Below are positions 45,014 to 54,176 of a stretch of 64,000 bases of DNA, one piece after another. Numbering within the stretch: position 1 is the first letter of the stretch; each line of letters begins with the position of its first letter. Under the pieces are notes generated by a model. It was not told where the DNA came from. It did not search any database and was given only the letters and a program-made list of their open reading frames with translations. The stretch is taken from assembly GCA_034114085.1 (NCBI GenBank), contig JAXEWB010000002.1, positions 62,001-126,000 of the forward strand, in the 5' to 3' direction. This stretch comes from Spiro-02 sp034114085. GTDB taxonomy: Bacteria > Spirochaetota > Spirochaetia > Sphaerochaetales > Sphaerochaetaceae. The translations under genes were made by a program, and so were the position numbers.

Positions 45014-45285
45014 GTTTTTCGTATGGTAGGTACGGTGTCGTATCCAATGTTCAGAAAATGAGGGCGGTCAGGATGGGCCGCCTTCGTTGTATGCTGGGTT
45101 TGTGTATTGCCTCTTTTTCCGGCGAATTGCAACGGTTGGACGGACGCTATTATATTCGCGGATTTATTTTCCACGCCTCCTACACCCCAGGTCTAGAACT
45201 TTGTTGACACCCCGTTTCTATCTATTTCTTGACATTACGCCATCCTTGCCGCAATGGGAAGGGTGGCTGTCGCTATGGTAGAATG

Positions 45286-45573
45286 TCCGAAATACCAAAA
45301 CCGTTCAGTGCTGAGGATTCGCTTGCAACTTACGGCATTCTCATGGAAGGGGTTGTTGACAACCCCGGGTTGTTCAGAACCACAGGGGCTGGCGTAATGA
45401 AAGGGGATGCTTTGGTTCATGTAGCTCCTCCTCCATCTCTTAGTCCATCACAAGTTCAGGATTTTCTGAGCTGGGTAAAGTGTTCGGAGTATCATTTGCT
45501 TATCAAGAGCGTGGTATTTCATTACGAGTCTGAATATGTCCGCCCTCATCGTGCAGTTGTTCTTCCTAAATAA
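45286..45573 (+). pseudogene. Truncated Fic-family protein remnant
   Basis: About 95 residues matching the N-terminal half of Fic-type AMP-transferase domains: GILMEGVVDNPGLFR, GVMKGDALVHVAPP and IKSVVFHYESEYVRPHR. The frame then ends at VVLPK exactly where the catalytic HPFADGNGR motif should come, so no active site remains. No antitoxin is adjacent. It is best read as a decayed gene in the gap between two operons. Confidence 0.75.
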
Positions 45574-45655
45574 ACCTGATGGAGAGTGTACGTATCCTTA
45601 TGTTGAATTTTTGGCAAAGCACCTTGACAGATTCTATGGGTTTTCAGTATTGTTT

Positions 45656-45682
45656 TATATAGACCGACCGTCGGTCTATATA
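45656..45682 (+). promoter_or_regulatory. 27-bp palindromic TetR-type operator
   Basis: A perfect inverted repeat with 13-bp arms (TATATAGACCGAC) around one base lies 55 bp before the TetR gene. A TTGACA box (45624-45629) with a TATTGT hexamer 18 bp on places the operator at the start of transcription. Autorepression is expected. Confidence 0.75.
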
Positions 45683-45737
45683 AAGGTGGCGGCAGTCATC
45701 CCCTGAACCCAGCGGGGACTGTCGCAAGGAGCATGGA

Positions 45738-46364
45738 ATGAGGGTAGTGAAGGAGCGTGACGAACGCAGGAACGAGATTCTTGATACGGCGTCCCGGTTG
45801 TTCGCGGCGAAAGGATATGCGAAGAGTACCGTCAACGACATTCTTGACGCCATAGGGATTGCCAAGGGGACGTTCTATTATTACTTCAAGTCGAAGGAGG
45901 ACGTGCTGGACGGTATCATTGACCGTGTGACGGAGCGTGTCATGTCCAAAGCGGAAGCTATCGCGTCGGACATGAGCCTGTCGCCCGACCAGCAGTTGTT
46001 CCAGATTTTCCTTGCCCTGCGGGTACGGGATAGTGTCGCCGATGGGTTGCTTGAGGAACTGCACAAGCCGGAGAATGCGCTGATGCATCAGAAATCTCTG
46101 AATTCGATGATTGAGCAAGTCACCCCCGTGCTTGTCGAGGTGGTTGAGCGGGGCAATGGAGAGGGGCTGTTCCATGCGGAATTTCCACGGCAGTACATGC
46201 AATGCTTTCTGACAATTATCACGACAGTATTGGATGAAGGGATTGCCCCGATGCCGGTTGAGGAACGACAGGAGATGTTCCGGGCCGTCATTTCCCTGCT
46301 CGGCAAGATGCTGGGCATTCCCTACGAGCCGCTTTGGCGGCTTGTGCAGCGGAATTGGCGTTGA
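45738..46364 (+). CDS. TetR-family regulator of the efflux operon
   Basis: 208 residues. The helix-turn-helix is KSTVNDILDAIGIAKGTFYYYF near residue 30 (typical TetR spacing). The C-terminal ligand domain is not assignable to a known drug. It leads an operon with an MFS exporter and an ABC (FtsX plus ATPase) pair, behind its own palindrome. Confidence 0.9.
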   Translation: MRVVKERDERRNEILDTASRLFAAKGYAKSTVNDILDAIGIAKGTFYYYFKSKEDVLDGIIDRVTERVMSKAEAIASDMSLSPDQQLFQIFLALRVRDSVADGLLEELHKPENALMHQKSLNSMIEQVTPVLVEVVERGNGEGLFHAEFPRQYMQCFLTIITTVLDEGIAPMPVEERQEMFRAVISLLGKMLGIPYEPLWRLVQRNWR

Positions 46365-46377
46365 CGGCGGTACGGAT

Positions 46378-47643
46378 ATGAAAAAATTCCTGACCATCTG
46401 GGCTGGAGAGCTGGTGTCGAACATCGGTAGCGGGATGACGGCCTTCGCCCTTTCCGTCTACGTGCTACAGCTGACAGGAAGCGTTACCTGGGTATCGGTG
46501 GTGACGATGCTCGCCTACCTTCCCACGATTCTGCTCAGTCCGATTGGAGGGCTTCTCGCGGATCGGTTCGACCGGCGGCTGATGATGATTTGCGGCGACC
46601 TGTTCTCCGCGCTGGGGCTTGTGTATATCTTGGTCAGCATCAAGACCGGCCATGGAGGGCTTGCTCCGATTCTCGTCGGGGTTGTTGTCAATTCAGTGTT
46701 CATTTCCCTGCTCGACCCCTCCTACAAGGCGACTGTGACCGACCTGCTGACCTCCGAGGAATATGCGAAGGCGAGCGGTCTGGTCCAGATGGCGTCGAAC
46801 GCCAAGTATCTGGTTTCACCGGCTCTCGCCGGACTGCTTCTTGGAATTGCCGATATCAGCGTGATCCTCATGATAGACATCTGCACCATATTCGTGACGG
46901 TATTCGCGGTTATGAGCGTCAGAAAGAGCATCGCGGCCGTCAAACCTAAAAGCGATACGTTCCATTTCATCGCAGAGATGAAAGAGGGCTTGCGGACTAT
47001 CACTTCGAACAAGGGCGTACTGCTGCTTGTCGTACTCATGGCATTCATGTGCTTTTTCATCGGGTTCATTCAGACGCTGATGATTCCGATGGTCCTGCCG
47101 CTCAGCGATACCCGGACGGTCGGAATCTTTGAATCGGTCAGCGCCGTAGGGATGCTGGCGGGGAGCGTCGCAATCGGAATTCGGGGAATCAAACGGCATC
47201 ATGCGAAAATCCTTGTCGTCGCGCTGGTCTTTTGCGGCGGGTTCATGGCCCTGACCGGTTGCAGTACGAACCTGCTGTTCATTCTTGTGGCTTGCGTGCT
47301 GTTCTTCGCTACGCTTCCGTTCGTAAATACTTGCGCCGATGTGTTGATACGTGTGAGTATTCCGAATGAAACGCAGGGGCGGGCCTGGGGCATGATCAGT
47401 CTTCTGACGCAGATTGGCTACGTAGCCGTCTACGCAAGTTGCGGCGTTCTCGCCGACCATATGTTTGAACCGATGCTCCAAAAAAATGGCGCTCTCGCCC
47501 AAAGCGTGGGGAGGATTATCGGAACGGGGGCGGGGCGGGGGATCGGATTCATGCTGATGCTCGCGGGACTGGCTATGGTGGTGGTCGCCTTCGCCCTTGG
47601 CAACTGCGCCAGCATCCAGGCCATTGAGGTCAGGGACCGATGA
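46378..47643 (+). CDS. MFS exporter (MFS_3, macrolide-efflux-like)
   Basis: 421 residues, 12 helices. The ATG at 46378 starts the family-like segment MKKFLTIWAGELVSNIGSGM; earlier starts lie in the TetR gene. The loop 2-3 motif is GGLLADRFDRRLMMICGD. Such proteins export macrolides or other lipophilic compounds. It overlaps the next gene by 4 bp. Confidence 0.88.
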   Translation: MKKFLTIWAGELVSNIGSGMTAFALSVYVLQLTGSVTWVSVVTMLAYLPTILLSPIGGLLADRFDRRLMMICGDLFSALGLVYILVSIKTGHGGLAPILVGVVVNSVFISLLDPSYKATVTDLLTSEEYAKASGLVQMASNAKYLVSPALAGLLLGIADISVILMIDICTIFVTVFAVMSVRKSIAAVKPKSDTFHFIAEMKEGLRTITSNKGVLLLVVLMAFMCFFIGFIQTLMIPMVLPLSDTRTVGIFESVSAVGMLAGSVAIGIRGIKRHHAKILVVALVFCGGFMALTGCSTNLLFILVACVLFFATLPFVNTCADVLIRVSIPNETQGRAWGMISLLTQIGYVAVYASCGVLADHMFEPMLQKNGALAQSVGRIIGTGAGRGIGFMLMLAGLAMVVVAFALGNCASIQAIEVRDR

Positions 47644-50021
47644 ACCTGAACATGCGGATGCTCCGAAACGATTTCCGGAGGAATCGAGGGATCAACCTCT
47701 CCCTGCTGCTGTTCATGGCGCTGGCGACCGGACTTGTCGTTGCGTCGTCCGTCGTCGTGACGCAGTTGTTTACGTCCATGACGGAGATGTACCGTATCGC
47801 GGCGCCCCCGCATTTTCTCCAAATGCATATCGGACCATTGAACCAACGCGATATCGACGATTTCAACGCGGGATACCCCGGCCTTGTCGCAGCCCAGACT
47901 GTGCCGATGATTGATGTTCATGGCGAAGATCTAACGGTAATAGGCTCCGGGCCGAACGCCGGGAATGTTTTTGATTTATCCGATTGTCGGCTCGATATCG
48001 GTTTGGTACGACAGAATTCTGAGCGAGACTTGCTTTTGGATGCCGACCGCAGGCCCGTTGCGTTGGCAGCGGGGGAAATCGGCGTTCCGGTAATCCTGCT
48101 GGACGCCTATGATGTCGCCATCGGTGATACGGTGATATTGGAGCGGGATGGTGTGCGCCGGACATTCACAGTGGCTGAATTCGTCCACGACGCCCAGATG
48201 AATTCAACGCTCTGCTCATCGACAAGGCTGTTGCTCAGCGACGCAGATTTTCTGGAACTTGTCGGCGGCATCGGGGAGACCGAATATCTGGTAGAGGCCT
48301 ATTTCACCGATACCTCGCTCGCCCTCGGCTACCGGACGGCCTATGAAAACGCAGGCTTGCCCCAGAACGGACAGGCTGTGACCTATACCATGATTTTCCT
48401 GCTCAGCGCATTTACCGACATCATGCTTGCGATAGTGTTCCTGACGGTAAGTCTTCTGCTGGTGCTGGTCGCGTTGCTGTGCATCAAATATACGTTGCTG
48501 GCCTCTTTGGAAGAAGAAGTCGGGGAAATCGGGACGATGAAGGCGATCGGTCTCTCCGACAGGGATATCGGCGGTCTGTATCGCGGAAAAATCCATCTGC
48601 TCGTCTTGATCGGAATCTGCTTGGGATACATTGTCGCCTTGCTGTTGTCCGACATAGTCATACGTCATGTGGCGGTTACATTCGGCAATCAGCCGATGTC
48701 CCCGCTGACTGTCAGCGTACCGCTTCTGGTCTGCGTCCTGCTGTTCCTGATTGCCGACCGCCATTGTGGGAAGGCGTTGAAACGCCTGCGTCGCCTGACG
48801 GTCGTGGACGCGCTGGTGACGGGCAAGGGGTTCGATGGAGAACGGCGTGGAAAGAACTGTGTCAGGGACGGGCTGTCCGCAGTGAAACATCTGCCCGTCG
48901 GCCTGGCCGTCAGTTTGCGCGAGGTATGCCTGAATGCACGGAGTTTCGCTATCGTATTTTCTGTAACGCTGATTGTCTCGATCATCCTGATCGTTCCCAT
49001 GAACCTGTTGCACACCATGGGGGCGAAGGAGTTCGTCTCCTACATGGGCAGTCCGTCGTGCGATTTGCTGGTGGAGCTTGAACCTGGAGCGGAGCTTGGG
49101 CTGCGATACAGTACTGTGCGCGCCTTGCTTGCGGAAGCGTCTCCGGCTACGACCGTCGAGGAATTTAAACGTGTCCGCGTCTCGACCGAAACCACGGCGG
49201 GGCGTGCGGTCGTCGTACATGTCGATTGCGGTCCGTCCGCAGGCAACGAACTGCGCTATCTTGTTGGAAACGCCCCAAGGTCGGAGGAGGCTATCGCCTT
49301 GTCCGCGCTGAACGCCGATGCGCTTGGCGTTTCCGTCGGGGAACAGCTTCACCTGTGGTGGGAGAACCACGACAAGGTATTTGTGGTTTCGGGCATCTAT
49401 CAGGATGTGACCAGCGGAGGATATACTGCGAAATCCCTCTATGGCTTTGAACCTGCTCCGGCGGAAAAATACAGCTTCGCCGTCAAACTTCCAAAGTCCG
49501 CGGATCCAAAGGCGACTGCTGACCGGTGGAGGGCCGTTCTTGGCGGCGGCTATACGATAGAGCCGATGGAGGAATTTCTGGAACAGACGCTGGGGGGTGT
49601 GACGCGTCAGGTGCGGTCGGCGGTTTTCGTCGCGGTCGCGGTAGGGCTGTGCGTTTCCGCGTTGATCATCCTTCTGTTCATGAAGCTGCGGCTTGCCAAG
49701 GATGTCTCACAGATATCGATACTCAAAGCCGTCGGTTTCTCCAATTCCGACATCAGGCGACAGTATCTCTACAAGGTCGGCCTTGTTTCTCTGGCGGGGG
49801 TGCTGTGCGGTTCGTTGTTTGCCAATCTGCTTGGAGACAATCTCGCGAGCGTCGTTTTCGCTTCTATGAACCTTGGTATATCGAAGATAGCATTCATCGT
49901 AAACCCATGGACGGCGTTTCTCCTGCTGCCCTCCCTGTTGTTCGCAGTATCTCTGTCCGCCACTTGGCTATGTACCGGGCAGGTCAAGGGGCATCATGTC
50001 GTTTCACTCATCAACGAATAA
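47640..50021 (+). CDS. ABC transporter permease with two FtsX domains
   Basis: 793 residues. One N-terminal helix, a large periplasmic domain, then two FtsX-type membrane blocks near residues 250-380 and 660-785, with short helices between. The pattern of a fused permease is that of efflux or lipoprotein-release transporters in the MacB/LolC superfamily. The loops VGEIGTMKAIGLSDRDI and DVSQISILKAVGFSNSDI are matching coupling segments after each half. Works with the ATPase 10 bp downstream. Confidence 0.88.
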   Translation: MNLNMRMLRNDFRRNRGINLSLLLFMALATGLVVASSVVVTQLFTSMTEMYRIAAPPHFLQMHIGPLNQRDIDDFNAGYPGLVAAQTVPMIDVHGEDLTVIGSGPNAGNVFDLSDCRLDIGLVRQNSERDLLLDADRRPVALAAGEIGVPVILLDAYDVAIGDTVILERDGVRRTFTVAEFVHDAQMNSTLCSSTRLLLSDADFLELVGGIGETEYLVEAYFTDTSLALGYRTAYENAGLPQNGQAVTYTMIFLLSAFTDIMLAIVFLTVSLLLVLVALLCIKYTLLASLEEEVGEIGTMKAIGLSDRDIGGLYRGKIHLLVLIGICLGYIVALLLSDIVIRHVAVTFGNQPMSPLTVSVPLLVCVLLFLIADRHCGKALKRLRRLTVVDALVTGKGFDGERRGKNCVRDGLSAVKHLPVGLAVSLREVCLNARSFAIVFSVTLIVSIILIVPMNLLHTMGAKEFVSYMGSPSCDLLVELEPGAELGLRYSTVRALLAEASPATTVEEFKRVRVSTETTAGRAVVVHVDCGPSAGNELRYLVGNAPRSEEAIALSALNADALGVSVGEQLHLWWENHDKVFVVSGIYQDVTSGGYTAKSLYGFEPAPAEKYSFAVKLPKSADPKATADRWRAVLGGGYTIEPMEEFLEQTLGGVTRQVRSAVFVAVAVGLCVSALIILLFMKLRLAKDVSQISILKAVGFSNSDIRRQYLYKVGLVSLAGVLCGSLFANLLGDNLASVVFASMNLGISKIAFIVNPWTAFLLLPSLLFAVSLSATWLCTGQVKGHHVVSLINE

Positions 50022-50030
50022 GGACTAATT

Positions 50031-50777
50031 ATGAAAGCAGTACTCCAATCAACAGCTCTTCGCAAGAATTTTGATGGCATTGAAGTTCTCAAAGGTATCG
50101 ATTTCTCTATGGACGATGATGAATTCGTCGCAGTCATGGGTCAGTCGGGATCGGGGAAATCTACATTGCTATACAACCTCAGCGGAATGGACAGGCCAAG
50201 TTCCGGGGCAATTCTTTTCGACGGCGAGGATATCTCCCTCTATGATGATGAGCGGATGAGCGCGTTGCGCCTTGACAAAATGGGCTTTGTCTTCCAGCAG
50301 TCGTTCCTGCTGCGCACGCTTTCTGTACGGGACAATATCATTCTTCCTGGGTTCAAGGCCCATAAGTCTCCGCGTGAGCAGGTCAACGCATATGCTTCGG
50401 CGCTGATGGACAGGATGGGGATCTCCAGCATCGCCGACCATGATATCAAGAAGGTTTCGGGAGGTCAGCTCCAGCGTGCCGCTATCTGCCGGGCGTTGAT
50501 CAACCGCCCCCTGCTTCTGTTTGGCGATGAGCCGACTGGCGCGCTGAATTCCTCCATGACACAGGAAATCCTCGATATCCTGAACGAAGTGAACGAAGCG
50601 GGGACCGCAATCCTGCTGGTAACGCATGATGCGAAGGTCGCGGCCAGGGCGGGCCGGGTCGTTTTCCTGGCGGACGGCAGGGTTGTTGATGAACTCCTGC
50701 TTGGCAAGTATCGCGGAGAATTCCGTACCGATAGGGAGGAACGGACGTTCAAGTGGCTGGAAAAACAGGGGTTCTGA
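50031..50777 (+). CDS. ABC transporter ATPase (LolD/MacB-like)
   Basis: 248 residues. Walker A GQSGSGKSTLLY, Q-loop VFQQSFLL, signature KVSGGQLQRAAICRAL, Walker B LLLFGDEPTGALN, switch VTHDAKVAA. It has the short form typical of FtsX-type partners. Last gene of the TetR-controlled operon. Confidence 0.93.
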   Translation: MKAVLQSTALRKNFDGIEVLKGIDFSMDDDEFVAVMGQSGSGKSTLLYNLSGMDRPSSGAILFDGEDISLYDDERMSALRLDKMGFVFQQSFLLRTLSVRDNIILPGFKAHKSPREQVNAYASALMDRMGISSIADHDIKKVSGGQLQRAAICRALINRPLLLFGDEPTGALNSSMTQEILDILNEVNEAGTAILLVTHDAKVAARAGRVVFLADGRVVDELLLGKYRGEFRTDREERTFKWLEKQGF

Positions 50778-50903
50778 ATGGCATGGACTTGCTACCATTG
50801 CCCCGCCGCCTTTCACCCTGGCTGCAATCGGCAGGAACTCCAAGGTTGTATCGCCGCCTTTGCTTCGGTCCTAGTACCAGCTGATTGTCAGCGATTGCAG
50901 TGT

Positions 50904-51551
50904 TCACTGCGCCGGCTGAAGTGAAAATGAGGCCAGTCCACCGCCTTTTTTCGTTGTTGTAAGCCATAGTCCGAGATTGACTGCTTTAATATCCCCGTTG
51001 TCAAGGATCATGGCGTAGGAATCATTTCCCCGAGGTTCGTCCATGGCTACGATGGTAACCCAATGCCATTCATCCAAACCCGGTTCTTTTCCGATGTCAA
51101 GCGTCAAAAATGCTACGGGGATGTCCTGTTGGAGATGCGTTTTGAGGAAATCCACCACCGCGGCAAGTTCTACGTGTGCCATGGGACCGATGTCCAGTTT
51201 GTCCAGAACTCCTCGATAACCATGGGCAGCAAGAAGACTGGGAACTCCTTTGAGCAGTAGGTCGGTCGTGGGAATTCCATGTATCGTAGGCGTTACATGT
51301 TTCCAGACTTCTTCCATTCTGGCTTGGTAGGTCGCTTTTGCCATGGGACGGGTTGCATCCGGTTCGTTCTTTCTGGTCTGGTAGATGAATATATTGGTGA
51401 CGGTAGTAGGCCCGCACCCGGACAGTCGCTGCCACTTTGTATGGAACCATTTCTGGTCGCCCCCCATGAATGTTTTTCCGTTTGTGAAATCCGCTACTGT
51501 GAATGCTTCAATATCGCGGAGCCGGTATGTCATTTTTTCATAGTTCATCAT
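50904..51551 (-). CDS. Peptidase C39-like domain protein
   Basis: 215 residues with the pattern of papain-like C39-type proteins: Cys in LSGCGPTTVTNIF near residue 45 and His in EWHWVTIVAMDEP near 165, with an Asn/Asp region after. It has no signal peptide, no membrane segment and no ATPase. Function unknown; it could be an active peptidase or a pseudo-enzyme. It stands alone between the efflux operon and an orphan radical SAM gene. Confidence 0.6.
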   Translation of the reverse strand: MMNYEKMTYRLRDIEAFTVADFTNGKTFMGGDQKWFHTKWQRLSGCGPTTVTNIFIYQTRKNEPDATRPMAKATYQARMEEVWKHVTPTIHGIPTTDLLLKGVPSLLAAHGYRGVLDKLDIGPMAHVELAAVVDFLKTHLQQDIPVAFLTLDIGKEPGLDEWHWVTIVAMDEPRGNDSYAMILDNGDIKAVNLGLWLTTTKKGGGLASFSLQPAQ

Positions 51552-52225
51552 GTAATGGCCTTCTCATGGAAATATACATAAAAAAGAGTTTTTATTCTCC
51601 CCTTGTACGTAAAAATGAACCAAATGCTGTTTGAATTTTGCATATCCAAGAGAAAATGCAAGTTTCGGCATTGCCGAAGTCTCAGAAGTTCTGCCAATGC
51701 CGTGCATATCCTCCCCGCCGCCAACATTGTCAGGTAGGCTACACCCTGCTGGCGGAACTATCGCCTCTCCTGTTGTTTCCACGGTCTTTTCCCAATGGTA
51801 TTTCCTCTATCCGTTGGAAAATGAAACTTCCTCGAACAGAAAAAAGGTGCATTACCACTGTGCAAATTGCCAGACATGTGCAGTTGGTCATTGTCGGTGG
51901 CTGAAAGTCAACTTCTACAAGAGGGAGGGAGTCCCGGCAACGCCGGAACTCCCTCGGACAATAAGAGAAGAAACTGTATCCGCTCGTATGAAGGGTAGGC
52001 GTTCCTTCTGAGCATCGCTATCGACTATAAGATATAGCCGATACAGCCATAAATCGTTAGACATTCAATCAATATGTGTCTGGATATTTGACACAATGAT
52101 CCAAATGTCTATTTTTCCATTTTCAAACGGTTCCACATAATATCGACAAATCGCTGACGAACTGTCGACATGGCATCGAACTGTATTCGCCGAATGGCTG
52201 TCGTATATAGGTCCGTTTGAAGCGA
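51552..52225. other. Non-coding stretch with a strong hairpin and possible transposase scrap
   Basis: No convincing gene. A plus-strand frame near 51840-51920 reads VHYHCANCQTCAVGHC, a CxxCxxC pattern like the zinc-binding tail of IS1182-type transposases, but too little remains. A hairpin (51925-51938 with 51942-51955, one mismatch) lies downstream. Confidence 0.3.
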
Positions 52226-53590
52226 TTATCGGGTTCTGACACTTTGTCGCGGATGTTCTTTCCATATTTCATCCGCCTTGACCGCCCAGGCTGTAGCTTT
52301 CTCGTTACATTTGCCGGCAAGCGCATGGACATCTTCAGGGTTCTGCAAATCCGTTGATTTCGCTCCGGAAATATCGACCATCTCCGGCAACCGAGTCGGA
52401 TTGTCCAGCAGGGGACAGGGTCTGAGCATGTTGTCATTGAACGGCTGATTCCTGTGGTACGCCATGAATAACGGTGACTGGTATGCCTCAAGCAATGTCT
52501 TGTCCTTGATGTTGCTGTCAGAATAGTGGATGAACGCACAAGGTTCGATGTCGCCATTCGCATTGATATGGAGATAGTAACGTCCTCCGGCGATACAGCC
52601 ACCGACATACTCCCCGTCGTTCCAGAAGTCCAATGTAAACAACGGTTTTGTTTTGCGGTATTCCCGTACCTTGTCGTACATGAACGCCCTCTGTTCGGCT
52701 GTAACCATCAGCTCCGGCACCGCATCCGCACCGACCGGCATATAGGTGAAGAACCATGCGAATTTCGCCCCTTTCGCAATCATGTCGTCGAAATACGCCT
52801 CACTCCCAATGACATCATAGTTTTTGCTGGTATAACAACAGGAAATGCCGAACGGAAGCTTATGGGACTTGAGTATATCCATCGCTTTGATGATTGCGGC
52901 GTAGGTTCCTTTGCCACGCCGGGAGTCCGTGGCTTCTTCAAAACCTTCCACGCTGATTGCCGGAATGAAATTACCCACCTCCAGCATTTGTTCCGCGAAC
53001 TTGTCATCAATCAACGTTGCGTTGGTAAAGGAAAGAAACATGCAGTCGGGATGTTTTTTGCACATGGCGATGATATCGTTCTTGCGTACCAACGGCTCTC
53101 CGCCGCTGTAAATGTACATGAACGTACCCATTTCCTTTCCTTGTTTGATGATAGAATCCCATTGCTCCATGCTTAGGTTAAGTTTGTTTCCATATTCTGC
53201 GGCCCAACAGCCAGTACAATGAAGATTGCAGGCGGAAGTCGGATCCATCAGAATCGCCCAAGGAATGCTACAGCCGTACTTTTCCCTATACTCTTTCTGC
53301 CGTTTCATACCGATAATCGTCGCATTGATGATGAAGTTTTCGAACATCGTTCGTCTGACCTTCGGATCTACATCCGTCCACAAACTGCGGATCAACGTTC
53401 CCCAGTTGCTGCCGGGCTTTTGCATTTCCCTGCGGATCATCTCGATTTTTTTTGCCTGGGTGTGTTCTCGGTCATACTTGTCCAGCCAGTTCAGAATTTT
53501 GGGGATGTTCTCATCGGGATTATTGTCCAACCAGCCGATGGCCTTCTTCAACCCCCAGCTTTTTACAAGTTCACCATACGTCTTGTCCAT
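52226..53590 (-). CDS. Orphan radical SAM protein with SPASM-like C-terminus
   Basis: 454 residues. About 115 helical residues precede the radical SAM motif CNLHCTGC (near residue 119-126), followed by YIYSGGEPLV. A C-terminal cysteine set (GGCIAGGRYYLHINANG, PCAFIHYSD, RPCPLL) suggests one auxiliary cluster. GAGGAG precedes the ATG. No peptide precursor, transporter or partner enzyme is adjacent. Close relatives occur singly in many anaerobes without a known job. Not similar enough to the enzyme at 5203 to assume a shared role. Confidence 0.8.
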   Translation of the reverse strand: MDKTYGELVKSWGLKKAIGWLDNNPDENIPKILNWLDKYDREHTQAKKIEMIRREMQKPGSNWGTLIRSLWTDVDPKVRRTMFENFIINATIIGMKRQKEYREKYGCSIPWAILMDPTSACNLHCTGCWAAEYGNKLNLSMEQWDSIIKQGKEMGTFMYIYSGGEPLVRKNDIIAMCKKHPDCMFLSFTNATLIDDKFAEQMLEVGNFIPAISVEGFEEATDSRRGKGTYAAIIKAMDILKSHKLPFGISCCYTSKNYDVIGSEAYFDDMIAKGAKFAWFFTYMPVGADAVPELMVTAEQRAFMYDKVREYRKTKPLFTLDFWNDGEYVGGCIAGGRYYLHINANGDIEPCAFIHYSDSNIKDKTLLEAYQSPLFMAYHRNQPFNDNMLRPCPLLDNPTRLPEMVDISGAKSTDLQNPEDVHALAGKCNEKATAWAVKADEIWKEHPRQSVRTR

Positions 53591-54176
53591 GATACATCAC
53601 TCCTCTCTTGTCATCTGGTATCTAAAGTATACAGACGGTTTTTTATTTGAATACTAGACATTGAAGTTCCAATGCCCAATTTTTAAACATAATCTGTGGA
53701 ATGTAATAATAATTGCGCTAATGATATCTTAGATAGGTTGATTTGCCACTTGGAGATAGTTTGCAACGGCCAAATGCATTGTTGTTTTTGTTAGTATGGA
53801 AATCATCTCATTGAGCAGATATCGCGGGTTCTTTTGTGGCTGCGGACTGAGTGCCTTGCCAGATAATAGTATCCGGCCGATTGACAATGGACTGTCAGAG
53901 GCACTGGTGGGATGGAAGGGGATATGAACGTTCCATCAAGTTGCGATCAATGAGCAATGAACGTACCATCAACTAGCGATCAATGAGCAATGAACTCCGT
54001 GGAGAAAAATGTAAATAACATTTTATTAAATAAAGAGATATTACGATTTTACGAAGTTTGGCGTATTTTTACGGCAGAAAGGATGCAAAGGGGAGACGGT
54101 TCAGAACGCTTCAATGCCTTACGTCTCCACGACTGCCGCTTCCGTTCCGGTAATACCGACCGATGGTGTTTCTTGG
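53591..54176. other. AT-rich non-coding stretch with degenerate gene remnant, copy 2
   Basis: Short repeats around ATGAACGTACCATCAA (about 53926-53990) lead into a frame at 53990 starting MNSVEKNVNNILLNKEILRF. It resembles the remnant at 39383-39517 in both protein and repeat context, then degenerates. Nothing else was recognised here. Confidence 0.4.

Noticed and set aside
50904..51551. C39-like protein as leader peptidase for the peptides
   Set aside because: It lies 41 kb away, has no ABC transporter part and the leaders lack double-Gly sites.
51631..52011. 126-residue plus-strand ORF as a real gene
   Set aside because: No ribosome site or recognisable family beyond a short CxxCxxC run; noted only as a possible transposase scrap.
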